64,000 nt of DNA from Bacteroidota bacterium (GTDB lineage: Bacteria; Bacteroidota; Bacteroidia; Bacteroidales; Dysgonomonadaceae), in contig JAEZGN010000020.1 of assembly GCA_023437305.1 (NCBI GenBank), forward strand, positions 1-64,000. The letters are read 5' to 3'. The notes under the pieces are model-generated. The model did no database searches. It had not been told where the DNA came from and saw nothing but the letters and a program-made list of their open reading frames with translations. This document shows positions 49,181 through 57,528 of this stretch, piece by piece (position 1 is the first letter of the stretch; every line of letters starts with the position of its first letter). A program made the position numbers and the translations under genes.

Positions 49181-49240
49181 TTATCACAATAAGATTTTTA
49201 TGTACACTTTTGTTCCTTTGTAGTTGGAGTAAGAAAGAAT

Positions 49241-50326
49241 ATGCGAAAAATAATCCACATAGACATGGATGCTTTCTATGCATCTATCGAGCAGCGTGAT
49301 TACCCCGAATACAGGGGTAAGCCTCTTGCTGTGGGTTATGCGGGACCTCGGGGAGTAGTGGCAGCAGCCAGTTACGAGGCTCGTCGCTACGGCGTACGTT
49401 CGGCTATGGCATCCAAAACGGCTTTACGCAAATGTCCGCATCTGATATTTGTTCCTGCCCGATTCGATGTCTACAAGTCTGTTTCGAAACAAATAATGGA
49501 AATATTCCACGAATACACCGATTTGGTAGAACCTCTCTCACTGGACGAAGCATTCCTCGATGTCACCGAGAATAATATGAATATAGCTTCAGCCACTCAG
49601 ATAGCGCAGGAGATAAAACAAAAGATACGAGAGGCTACAAACCTGACAGCTTCGGCAGGAGTTTCGTTCAATAAATTTTTAGCCAAAATTGCCTCCGATC
49701 AGAATAAGCCTAACGGGCTGTTTGTTGTAAAGCCGAAGGTTGCGGAACGGTTTGTAGAATCGCTGGCTATCGAACAGTTCTTTGGAGTAGGGAAGGTGAC
49801 AGCCAAAGTAATGCATCAAATGGGCATCAAAACCGGATGGGATTTGAAGCAGCGTTCCGAAAATGAGCTCGTGTCTGTATTTGGTAAAGCAGGACATATT
49901 TATTATCAGAATGCACGAGCTATCGATTATCGACCCGTAGAGTCGCAACGCATCAGAAAATCCATCAGTTCCGAAACAACCTTCGATAGGGATATCGACT
50001 CGCTCGACGAATTGGCGGTGGAGCTCGACGTTGTAGCGCGCGATACCTTCGATTACTTACAGAAGAAGAAGTTTAAGGGAAGAACGGTAACACTGAAAAT
50101 TAAATATGCAGACTTTAAGATAATAACCCGAAGCCGTACATTCGCCGATGCTGTGGAAGATTACGAATCTTTCTACAAGGCAGGATTTGAATTGCTTAAG
50201 CTTGTAGACCTGTCGCCTAAGGTTCGCCTTATCGGCTTGGGGGTAAAGAATAGTGATGATGAAATGGGCTGGTATGATGCTGTTCAGTTGCGCATCAATT
50301 TTGAAGAAGATGAGGCTAAAGATTAG
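49241..50326 (+). CDS. dinB: DNA polymerase IV
   Basis: A 361-residue Y-family polymerase. Catalytic residues are in HIDMDAFYASIE and SLDEAFLDVT, with ASAGVSFNKFLAKIASDQNKPNGL and IEQFFGVGKVTAKVMHQMGI, and the little-finger domain at residues 240-350. It performs error-prone lesion bypass. It is transcribed alone or with the following small gene; the promoter of the latter overlaps its end. Confidence 0.94.
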   Translation: MRKIIHIDMDAFYASIEQRDYPEYRGKPLAVGYAGPRGVVAAASYEARRYGVRSAMASKTALRKCPHLIFVPARFDVYKSVSKQIMEIFHEYTDLVEPLSLDEAFLDVTENNMNIASATQIAQEIKQKIREATNLTASAGVSFNKFLAKIASDQNKPNGLFVVKPKVAERFVESLAIEQFFGVGKVTAKVMHQMGIKTGWDLKQRSENELVSVFGKAGHIYYQNARAIDYRPVESQRIRKSISSETTFDRDIDSLDELAVELDVVARDTFDYLQKKKFKGRTVTLKIKYADFKIITRSRTFADAVEDYESFYKAGFELLKLVDLSPKVRLIGLGVKNSDDEMGWYDAVQLRINFEEDEAKD

Positions 50327-50376
50327 ACTAAGTGTATATTCTTCTCAAAATCCTTTCAGATATTCAGATAAGTACT

Positions 50377-50384
50377 TACTTTTG
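50377..50384 (+). promoter_or_regulatory. -7 box, near-leaderless promoter
   Basis: TACTTTTG ends 6 bp before the ATG at 50390. The TSS expected 3-8 nt after the box falls on the start codon, so the mRNA may be leaderless. Confidence 0.5.
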
Positions 50385-50389
50385 CAGGA

Positions 50390-50605
50390 ATGAAACCAAA
50401 GAAGAAAGGGGCACATAGTAACCGCACGAAGCATTTGCTTTTCTCGCTCAACGAAGAAGAGTATGCCCTTATATCTTCGTACATCAAGAAATATAAGATA
50501 GCCAACCGTTCGCGATGGTGCAGGGAAACAATCATTACCCATGTGCTTAAAAGCCTTGAGCAGGATTATCCTACGCTTTTTGGTGAAAACGAAATGCGCC
50601 GATGA
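50390..50605 (+). CDS. Small basic protein, possible DNA-binding
   Basis: A 71-residue protein starting MKPKKKGAHSNRTKHLLFSLNEEEY. A basic N-terminus is followed by a helix, then YALISSYIKKYKIANRSRWCRETIITHVLKSLEQ, which looks like a ribbon-helix-helix dimer or a small helical protein. Its stop TGA overlaps the tadA start codon (ATGA), so both are coupled. No clear family is named. The promoter is at 50377. Confidence 0.6.
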   Translation: MKPKKKGAHSNRTKHLLFSLNEEEYALISSYIKKYKIANRSRWCRETIITHVLKSLEQDYPTLFGENEMRR

Positions 50606-51048
50606 CAACCAATATTCTCAACGACGAGTACTATATGCGTCAGGCTCTTAACGAAGCCCGTCAAGCTTTCGACAAAGGAGAGGTGCCTATCGGGGCAGTA
50701 GTTGTTTGCAAAGGACGTATCATTGCACGTGGATACAATCTCACCGAAACACTTAACGATGTCACAGCCCATGCAGAGATGCAGGCGATTACGGCAGCCG
50801 CCAATGTGCTTGGTGGTAAGTATCTGACCGATTGTGTTCTGTACGTTACCATAGAGCCATGCCCGATGTGTGCCGGAGGGTTACTCTGGTCTCAAATCTC
50901 TAAAATTGTATATGGCGCAAAAGATGAAAAGAAAGGCTATTCTGTATTTTCTCCATCCATATTACACCCCAAAACTGAAGTTGTATCCGGAGTCTTGGAA
51001 GAAGACTGTGCTTCCTTAATGAAAGAATTTTTTAAACAAAAGAGGTAG
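50602..51048 (+). CDS. tadA: tRNA-specific adenosine deaminase
   Basis: A 148-residue zinc-dependent deaminase converting A34 of tRNA-Arg(ACG) to inosine. Motifs: VTAHAEMQAI (HAE) and EPCPMCAGGLLWSQI (PCxxC), in the usual order. Start overlaps the previous gene by ATGA. No terminator is obvious before the next lipoprotein gene, which is 139 bp downstream. Confidence 0.95.
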   Translation: MTTNILNDEYYMRQALNEARQAFDKGEVPIGAVVVCKGRIIARGYNLTETLNDVTAHAEMQAITAAANVLGGKYLTDCVLYVTIEPCPMCAGGLLWSQISKIVYGAKDEKKGYSVFSPSILHPKTEVVSGVLEEDCASLMKEFFKQKR

Positions 51049-51187
51049 TTAACTTTCTGTTCTTCAGATATCAGTTGTATATTTAACATTAATTTGTATT
51101 TTCTTCATGCAGCATGAGGAGAGAAATGTTGTCTATTATATTGTAAGACAAAAATATTTTAAACTATACAATAAAAAATAAAGAGTT

Positions 51188-51946
51188 ATGAAGAAAACTG
51201 TAAAACTACTTTTAGCATCAATTCTCGGCTTTGTTTTAACAGCAGGATTTTCTTCTTGTTCGGATGATGATGGTTACTCACTCGATAAATATTGGGTGTC
51301 TATGGTAACCGTAAACAAAGTGGGAGACAATACGTATGATTTTACGCTCGACAATGGAGAAAAGCTGTGGATTGCAGCTCCTGTAGGGTTAAATCTCAAA
51401 CCAAAATATAACAGAGCTATTATAAACTACACGATCTTATCCGACCAATATCAAGGATATGATCATGCTATCAAACTTAACGGATTTAGTGATGTCTTGA
51501 CAAAGGGCGTGATATACATTCCGTCCGACGATCAGGCAAAACAAGACAGTATCGGGCACAACCCTATTAAGGTTCACTCTGCATGGGCAAGTGGAGGTTA
51601 TTTGAATATCTTTTTCGGATATAATAGTGGCGGAACTACAGCGCACTTAGTGAATCTTGTATCAGCTCAGCCCGATTTGTCAGTATCAGGTGATGTGGTG
51701 AAACTGGAATTCAGACACAACAAAAGAGAAGATCCTGAGCATTACCCTGTAAATGGCTATGTATCTTTCGATCTGGAGCCATATCTGATAGAGGGAAGAG
51801 ATAAAATAACATTTGAGATAACATGGATAGACTTTGGAGGGCAAACAAAGACAGATACAATCGAATACAAGTATGGTGCGGTTGAGACTCAACCTAAATA
51901 CATACCAGGCGACGATAGTGAATTGACTAACCTGAATATTTATTAA
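51188..51946 (+). CDS. NigD-like lipoprotein
   Basis: A 252-residue protein: lipoprotein signal (MKKTVKLLLASILGFVLTAGFSSC, lipobox FSSC), then the N-terminal NigD-like domain (WVSMVTVNKVGDNTYDFTLDNGEKLWIAAP) and the C-terminal NigD domain with YPVNGYVSFDLEPYLIEGRDKITFEITWIDFGGQTKTDT. NigD-like proteins are widespread Bacteroidales lipoproteins; the name comes from a bacteriocin-associated operon, but no bacteriocin genes are here. It has its own terminator at 51967-52002. Confidence 0.88.
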   Translation: MKKTVKLLLASILGFVLTAGFSSCSDDDGYSLDKYWVSMVTVNKVGDNTYDFTLDNGEKLWIAAPVGLNLKPKYNRAIINYTILSDQYQGYDHAIKLNGFSDVLTKGVIYIPSDDQAKQDSIGHNPIKVHSAWASGGYLNIFFGYNSGGTTAHLVNLVSAQPDLSVSGDVVKLEFRHNKREDPEHYPVNGYVSFDLEPYLIEGRDKITFEITWIDFGGQTKTDTIEYKYGAVETQPKYIPGDDSELTNLNIY

Positions 51947-51966
51947 TATTCTTTTTGATTTCCTTT

Positions 51967-52002
51967 CGAAAAAGAGAGCTCGTGAGAGTTCTCTTTTTCT
52001 TT
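51967..52002 (+). terminator. Intrinsic terminator after NigD-like gene
   Basis: AAAAAGAGA-CTC / GAG-TCTCTTTTT hairpin followed by T-rich sequence. Confidence 0.7.
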
Positions 52003-52092
52003 TTTTGTATATAAAGTTTTGGAGATATTGAATTTTATGAACACTTTCTTTTTTTTCTGATGTTATACCACTGTTTATTCTTTAAAAAGATG

Positions 52093-52100
52093 TATTTTTG
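52093..52100 (+). promoter_or_regulatory. -7 box of Fur-family regulator gene
   Basis: TATTTTTG, 20 bp before the ATG at 52121. Confidence 0.55.
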
Positions 52101-52120
52101 TTCAGATCAGATTTTTATAA

Positions 52121-52639
52121 ATGGATAACATTAAACTAAAAGACCAAGTTAAGAGCGAATTCACAGATTATCTGAATTTAAATAAGCATCGTAAAACTCC
52201 CGAAAGATACGCAATACTGGATCACATCTATTCTACTAAAGGGCATTTCGATATGGACTCCCTTTACAATTCTATGAAGCAGTCGTGTTTTAGGGTCAGC
52301 CGAGCCACATTGTACAATACGATAGAGCTGTTGCTAGACTGTAATCTGGTCGTTAAGCATCAGTTTGGAGCAAATGTGTCTCAGTACGAACGTGCTTATG
52401 GAAATGAAAACCATGACCATCTGATCTGTCTTAGTTGCGGCGAGGTGAAAGAGCACAAGAATGGCAATCTGTTTACCCCTGCACAGCAGAAAAAATTGCA
52501 ACGTTTCAGGGTAAGCTATTACAGCATGTATATCTATGGTATATGTAACAAATGCATGCGTGCCAAGAAAGCCGAAGAGAAAAAGAATAAAGTAAAAGTA
52601 ACAGAAAGTAACAATACTCGTATTAATAAGAAAAAATGA
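52121..52639 (+). CDS. Fur/PerR/Zur-family regulator
   Basis: A 172-residue metalloregulator. N-terminal winged helix (RKTPERYAILDHIYSTKGHFDMDSLYNSMKQ, then SRATLYNTIELLLDCNLVVKH) with the usual DNA-binding helix. The C-terminal dimer domain has HDHLICLSCGEVKEH and a second C-x2-C (CNKCMRAKK), the structural zinc sites. The basic tail after 150 is longer than usual. It is coupled to purA by an ATGA overlap, which is unusual; the regulator may respond to metals or peroxide. Which metal is not decided. Confidence 0.88.
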   Translation: MDNIKLKDQVKSEFTDYLNLNKHRKTPERYAILDHIYSTKGHFDMDSLYNSMKQSCFRVSRATLYNTIELLLDCNLVVKHQFGANVSQYERAYGNENHDHLICLSCGEVKEHKNGNLFTPAQQKKLQRFRVSYYSMYIYGICNKCMRAKKAEEKKNKVKVTESNNTRINKKK

Positions 52640-53901
52640 AAGTAGATGTATTGCTCGGCCTGCAATGGGGCGACGAAGGTAAAGGAAAGATAGTAGATGT
52701 TCTAACGCCTGATTATGAAATAGTAGCCCGTTTTCAAGGCGGACCAAATGCAGGACATACGCTGGAGTTTGAAGGCAAAAAGTATGTTCTTCGTTCAGTG
52801 CCATCCGGAATATTTCAGGGTAATAAACTGAATGTTATCGGCAACGGCGTTGTGCTCGATCCTGCTTTGTTTAAAGGTGAGATAGAGGCGTTGGAAAAAT
52901 CGGGACACGATCTCAAATCGAGACTATATATCTCAAAGAAGGCTCATCTCATCCTTCCTACACACCGTTTGCTCGACGCATGCTACGAAGCATCGAAGGG
53001 AGACTCCAAGATCGGAACCACAGGTAAGGGTATTGGCCCTACATATACCGACAAGGTTAGCCGCAATGGGCTTCGTGTGGGAGATATTCTTCACAACTTT
53101 GAAGAAAAGTACAATGCTGCCAAAGCAAAACATCTGAGAACTCTCAATCAATATAATTACGATACCAATGCGCTGGCAGATATCGAAAAAGAGTGGTTTG
53201 AAGGAGTGAAAAAACTCAAAGAATTTACTTTTATCGACAGCGAACATTTTATTAATAATGCCATTAAGTCGGGCAAAAAAATATTGGCAGAAGGTGCACA
53301 GGGTACAATGCTTGATATCGATTTCGGCTCCTATCCGTTTGTTACCTCCTCCAATACGATTACAGCCGGAGCGTCTACAGGTCTGGGTGTTGCGCCAAGA
53401 AATATCGGCGAGGTATATGGTATCTTCAAGGCATACTGTACACGTGTAGGCAGCGGGCCGTTTCCTACCGAGCTGCATGATGCAACGGGAGATAAGTTGC
53501 GTGAATTCGGATTTGAGTTTGGCTCTGTAACAGGTCGCCCGCGTCGCTGCGGATGGATCGATCTGGTTGCATTGCGCTACGCTATAATGATAGACGGTGT
53601 GAGCCAATTGATAATGATGAAGAGCGACGTACTCGATACATTCGAAACTATAAAAGCCTGTGTCGCTTATGAAGTAAACGGAGAGAGAGTAACCGAATTT
53701 CCTTTCGAGGTAGATGATAGCATTAAACCGATATATGAGGAAATGAAAGGTTGGCAAACCGATATGACAAAAATGCAGAAAGAAGATCAGTTCCCTAAAG
53801 AATTCAGCGAATATGTTGCATTCCTCGAAAGAGAACTGGGTGTGCCTATCCGTATTGTTTCGCTTGGGCCTGACAGGGCGCAAACCATTATTCGTAAATA
53901 G
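52636..53901 (+). CDS. purA: Adenylosuccinate synthetase
   Basis: A 421-residue enzyme making adenylosuccinate from IMP, Asp and GTP. The phosphate-binding start is LLGLQWGDEGKGKIVD, followed by GGPNAGHTLEFEGKKY and the later GTTGKGIGPTYTDKVSRNG and RPRRCGWIDLVALRYA. The start overlaps the regulator stop (ATGA). It is the first step of AMP synthesis from IMP; purB, the next enzyme, is at 61776. Confidence 0.96.
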   Translation: MKVDVLLGLQWGDEGKGKIVDVLTPDYEIVARFQGGPNAGHTLEFEGKKYVLRSVPSGIFQGNKLNVIGNGVVLDPALFKGEIEALEKSGHDLKSRLYISKKAHLILPTHRLLDACYEASKGDSKIGTTGKGIGPTYTDKVSRNGLRVGDILHNFEEKYNAAKAKHLRTLNQYNYDTNALADIEKEWFEGVKKLKEFTFIDSEHFINNAIKSGKKILAEGAQGTMLDIDFGSYPFVTSSNTITAGASTGLGVAPRNIGEVYGIFKAYCTRVGSGPFPTELHDATGDKLREFGFEFGSVTGRPRRCGWIDLVALRYAIMIDGVSQLIMMKSDVLDTFETIKACVAYEVNGERVTEFPFEVDDSIKPIYEEMKGWQTDMTKMQKEDQFPKEFSEYVAFLERELGVPIRIVSLGPDRAQTIIRK

Positions 53902-53931
53902 TAATTTCTGAAAAGAAATATATCGACCTTT

Positions 53932-54001
53932 TTGTCATGCTGAATGAGAGTAAGGCGTCTTGAAGATATAAAAAGACGATTTTGTTTCACTCAGCATGAC
54001 A
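53932..54001. repeat. REP-like dispersed element, copy d
   Basis: TTGTCATGCTGAATGAGAG ... TTTCACTCAGCATGACA: nearly perfect terminal arms with an internal GCGTCTTG/AAAAAGACG hairpin. It follows purA. Confidence 0.7.
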
Positions 54002-54168
54002 TTAGGTTTTTAATAGAGACGGCTGAAACGAAAAATAAGTCAAATTTAATTAAGAAATGTGATTGTCATTCAAATACGGCACATGACAAAAACTCAGGTG
54101 GCACATTTTTTGTTTAGTTACTAACAAGTAAATTAGTAGAAAAAATCATTTTTAAAAAGAAATAGACT

Positions 54169-54852
54169 ATGCCTATAGGTTGGATATTATTTGGACTAAT
54201 AGCAATAGCCAGTTTTGCAGTTCAGCAGATGCTGAAAAGTAAGTTTAACAAATACTCTAAGGTTCCGTTGAGCAGCGGAATGACAGGTCGTGATGTAGCC
54301 GAAAAGATGCTTCATGACAATGGAATTTATGACGTGAAAGTTGTATCTACAAGCGGCATGCTTTCGGATCACTACAACCCTGCCAATAAGACTGTCAATC
54401 TGAGCGAAGGTGTATATGCCAGCAACAGTGTTGCTGCCGCTGCCGTAGCTGCTCACGAATGCGGTCATGCAGTGCAGCATGCACACGAGTACGGACCGTT
54501 GAAGATGCGATCGGCACTAGTGCCTGTTGTAAGCTTTTCATCAAGCATTGTGATGTGGGTTATTATTGCCGGAATATTTACGATCAATATATTCCCTGCC
54601 CTGATATGGATTGGTATTGCGCTTTTTGCAATGACAACTGTATTCAGCTTTGTTACACTCCCTGTAGAGGTGAATGCCAGCAGCCGCGCTTTGGCTTGGC
54701 TTAATACTGCCGGAGTAACGAATGTAAACAATCATGATATGGCTAAGGATGCTCTCAAATGGGCAGCTTATACGTATGTAATAGCAGCCATTGGGTCATT
54801 GGCTACCCTTATATATTACATCATGATAGCAATGAGCGGTAGACGTAACTAA
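54169..54852 (+). CDS. Zinc metallopeptidase, YugP-like
   Basis: A 227-residue membrane-bound protease. The zinc motif HECGH is at residues 96-100 (AAHECGHAVQHAHEYG), preceded by an N-terminal membrane helix (PIGWILFGLIAIASFAVQQML) and followed by three or four more hydrophobic segments (about 117-165, 198-220). This arrangement matches the Zn_peptidase_2 (YugP) family; substrates are not known. A terminator follows. Its start is preceded by an AT-rich spacer without a clear promoter. Confidence 0.9.
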   Translation: MPIGWILFGLIAIASFAVQQMLKSKFNKYSKVPLSSGMTGRDVAEKMLHDNGIYDVKVVSTSGMLSDHYNPANKTVNLSEGVYASNSVAAAAVAAHECGHAVQHAHEYGPLKMRSALVPVVSFSSSIVMWVIIAGIFTINIFPALIWIGIALFAMTTVFSFVTLPVEVNASSRALAWLNTAGVTNVNNHDMAKDALKWAAYTYVIAAIGSLATLIYYIMIAMSGRRN

Positions 54853-54876
54853 TAGGCTATAGGATAAAAATATATA

Positions 54877-54908
54877 CAAAAGAGTGGTCATTGGCGACTG
54901 CTCTTTTT
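54877..54908 (+). terminator. Intrinsic terminator
   Basis: AAAAGAGTGGTC / GACTGCTCTTTT stem with a 7-nt loop and a six-T tail. Confidence 0.75.
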
Positions 54909-54943
54909 TCACATTTACCGAAAGGTTAATAACTTGTACTCTT

Positions 54944-54951
54944 TACCTTTG
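54944..54951 (+). promoter_or_regulatory. -7 box of tandem phosphoesterase operon
   Basis: TACCTTTG, 46 bp before the ATG at 54997. Confidence 0.55.
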
Positions 54952-54996
54952 CATCTTTTGCATCTGTATATACATACACACACAATAAACGTATAA

Positions 54997-56136
54997 ATGA
55001 AATCGATGTTTTTTATTATAATATTTACAGTATACCTCTTAGCTAATTATTATGTGTTCAGGCACTTTTGGATTGCAATGCCTCCGAGCAATGTGGGGCG
55101 TATAGCTCTTGTGTCGTTTGCGGTTATAGCGGTATCTTCATTTTTTATATCCTTTTTGGTGGGAGACTCCTTGCCTGTTGGTCTTACTTCATTCTTATAT
55201 AAAGTAGGAACAGGGTGGTTTTTTATCCTTCTTTATTTCCTTATGATAATTGCTGCAAAGGATTTGTTGGGGCTTAGCAATAAGTTGTTGCACTTTATGC
55301 CAAGCGATTCTATTACCCGTTATACGAGAGACAACTGGGTTGGTCTGGGGCTGATGGTAGGCTTCGTTGCGCTGCTGATGACTTGCGGCTATCTCAAATA
55401 TCAGTGGAAAGTAAGAGTCGATCTCCCTGTTCAGATATATAAAACCTTTGGTGATACCATTTCGCCTCGCTCGCTACGCATTGTAGCCGTTAGTGATCTG
55501 CATTTGGGGTATGGTATCGGAGAAAAGGAGTTTGAGAAATGGGTAGACCTGATAAATGCCGAAAATCCCGACATTGTACTCATAGCCGGAGATATTATCG
55601 ATAATAGTGTGCGTCCGCTCAAAAAAGGACGCTTTGCAGAAGTCTTTCATAAGATAAAAGCACCGATGGGTATTTATGCTTGCCCCGGAAACCATGAATA
55701 TATAAGCGGAGCAAAAGAGAGCTTCGATTTTATTACAAAAGCAGGGGTACATCTCCTGCGTGATTCTGTAGCCGAGGTAGATAGTTGTTTCTACGTGGTT
55801 GGGAGAGACGATAAGTCTAACCCTAACCGCAAATCGTTGAAGGAGCTTGTCGCCGGACTCGATCATACCAAGCCAATCATAATGCTCGATCATCAGCCTT
55901 ATCACCTCGAAGAGGCAGAAGCCAACGGTATCGATATACAGGTTTCGGGACATACCCACCAAGGGCAGGTGTGGCCTATATCGATGATTACCAAAAAGCT
56001 ATATGAGAGAGATCATGGTTTTGTGAAAAAAGGAAATGCAAATATATACGTAAGTTCGGGTATCGGTATTTGGGGCGGAAAATTCCGTATAGGTACACAA
56101 TCCGAGTATGTTGTAATAGATGTGAATAAAAAGTAA
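54997..56136 (+). CDS. Membrane-anchored metallophosphoesterase (YkuE-like), first of two
   Basis: A 379-residue protein. Residues 1-120 hold three or four membrane helices; residues 155-379 form a calcineurin-like phosphoesterase (VAVSDLHLGYGIG, LIAGDIIDN, CPGNHEYI, VSGHTHQGQVWP). It is probably attached to the cytoplasmic membrane with the catalytic domain facing outward. Bacterial relatives hydrolyse lipid phosphates or nucleotides. Its stop TAA shares one base with the next ATG, so the two are co-translated. Confidence 0.88.
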   Translation: MKSMFFIIIFTVYLLANYYVFRHFWIAMPPSNVGRIALVSFAVIAVSSFFISFLVGDSLPVGLTSFLYKVGTGWFFILLYFLMIIAAKDLLGLSNKLLHFMPSDSITRYTRDNWVGLGLMVGFVALLMTCGYLKYQWKVRVDLPVQIYKTFGDTISPRSLRIVAVSDLHLGYGIGEKEFEKWVDLINAENPDIVLIAGDIIDNSVRPLKKGRFAEVFHKIKAPMGIYACPGNHEYISGAKESFDFITKAGVHLLRDSVAEVDSCFYVVGRDDKSNPNRKSLKELVAGLDHTKPIIMLDHQPYHLEEAEANGIDIQVSGHTHQGQVWPISMITKKLYERDHGFVKKGNANIYVSSGIGIWGGKFRIGTQSEYVVIDVNKK

Positions 56137-57329
56137 TGAGAGTCTTTTTCAATGCCATAATGATTCAGATATTCTTCAGTGCATACATCTACTGGAGAGG
56201 ATGGCAGGCATTGCCCGATAAGAAGTATATTAAGATTCCTTACACTGCAATATATGTTGTGGAGTTGATAATATATTTCATCGGATTTTTCACTTCAAAA
56301 TACTTGTCTTTCGACGCGCTTCATACATTCGCCTGGACGGGTACAACGTGGATGTTGTTTACTATCTATATGACGTCTCTGCTTTTACTGTATGATTTAG
56401 TGAAATATATAAATAAAAAGAAAAAAATATTTTCACTCGATTTTGCAGCAAAAAAGCCCCGACTTGTTTATTTTTGTACAGCATTGCTTTTGGTCGTGGC
56501 TGTAATGTGGAATGGCAACTACCGATTCTGGCATCCTGTGATAACGGAGAAGAGCCTGACGATAGAGAAGCATTCGCCCAATGTGAAAAACTTGCGCATA
56601 GTGGTGGCTACAGATATACATGCGGGATATCTGATCGACAAGAAAATTATTTCCATGTATGTGGATAAGATTATGGAGCAAAAACCCGACCTGATATTGT
56701 TGGTGGGTGATATCATCGATTATGATGCCAAATCGCTATACGAGCAGCAAATGGAAACAGAGTTTCATCGGCTCAAAGCTCCTTACGGAGTATATGCGTC
56801 TACAGGAAATCATGAATATATAGAGCTGGGCGAATCGAAGGACGAAAAAATACTGTGGTTGAGCCAAAAAGCCGGAATAAATGTTTTGCGTGATACTACC
56901 GTTATGATCGCAGATTCTTTCTATCTTGTGGGCAGGGAAGATGATCTGTGCAAAACACGGAAACAACTGCCCGAAATAATGCAGGGGGTAGACAGGCAGT
57001 ATCCTGTAATAGTGATGAATCACGAACCCCATCGCTTGCAAGAAGAGGTTGAAGCCGGTGCAGATATCGCTCTGTATGGTCATACGCACAATGGTCAGTT
57101 TTTTCCAAACAATGTGATTATGGCCGTTTCGTCCATGATATACAATTGGGGGATATTGCCGGAGAGCATTTCTTCCAAAATGAGATTTATGTATGAGATT
57201 CCGTACGGATATAAGAAAAAAGGAGATACGCACGTATATGTGTCCTCCGGACTTGGATTGGCGGGACCTCAATACAGGATTGGCACGGTATCGGAGATTG
57301 TAGTTCTCAATGTCAACTTTAGTAAATAA
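56136..57329 (+). CDS. Membrane-anchored metallophosphoesterase, second of two
   Basis: A 397-residue paralogue of the upstream gene: membrane helices in the first 115 residues, then VVATDIHAGYLIDKK, LVGDIIDYDA, STGNHEYIELG and LYGHTHNGQFFPNN. The DLHLGYG and DIHAGYL variants, with different spacing, show the two copies are divergent, not a recent duplication. Both likely act on the same or related membrane substrates; function not known. The ATG at 56136 overlaps the previous stop by one base. A REP-like element (copy e) follows. Confidence 0.87.
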   Translation: MRVFFNAIMIQIFFSAYIYWRGWQALPDKKYIKIPYTAIYVVELIIYFIGFFTSKYLSFDALHTFAWTGTTWMLFTIYMTSLLLLYDLVKYINKKKKIFSLDFAAKKPRLVYFCTALLLVVAVMWNGNYRFWHPVITEKSLTIEKHSPNVKNLRIVVATDIHAGYLIDKKIISMYVDKIMEQKPDLILLVGDIIDYDAKSLYEQQMETEFHRLKAPYGVYASTGNHEYIELGESKDEKILWLSQKAGINVLRDTTVMIADSFYLVGREDDLCKTRKQLPEIMQGVDRQYPVIVMNHEPHRLQEEVEAGADIALYGHTHNGQFFPNNVIMAVSSMIYNWGILPESISSKMRFMYEIPYGYKKKGDTHVYVSSGLGLAGPQYRIGTVSEIVVLNVNFSK

Positions 57330-57397
57330 TATTTTGCCCGTCTGATAAAGTAGATAGCAAAACGTTCTTTGAAATGTAGTTTTTTGATTTGCCTTCT

Positions 57398-57464
57398 TTG
57401 TCATCCTGACCAAAGGGAAGGATCTCTTCCGGCAAGAGATGTTTCGCTCCGCTCAACATGACAA
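57398..57464. repeat. REP-like dispersed element, copy e
   Basis: TTGTCATCCTGACCAAAGGG ... GCTCAACATGACAA with an internal ATCTCTTCC/GCAAGAGAT hairpin. It lies in the leader of recN. Confidence 0.7.
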
Positions 57465-57528
57465 AAAGGAAGAATATAAATTACAAAAACTATTCATTTT
57501 AATTATTGCAGTAAATGATATATTAGCC

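Noticed and set aside
57439..57528. In-frame extension of recN over the REP-like element
   Set aside because: The translated part matches the repeat, not RecN; ATG at 57529 gives the usual start.
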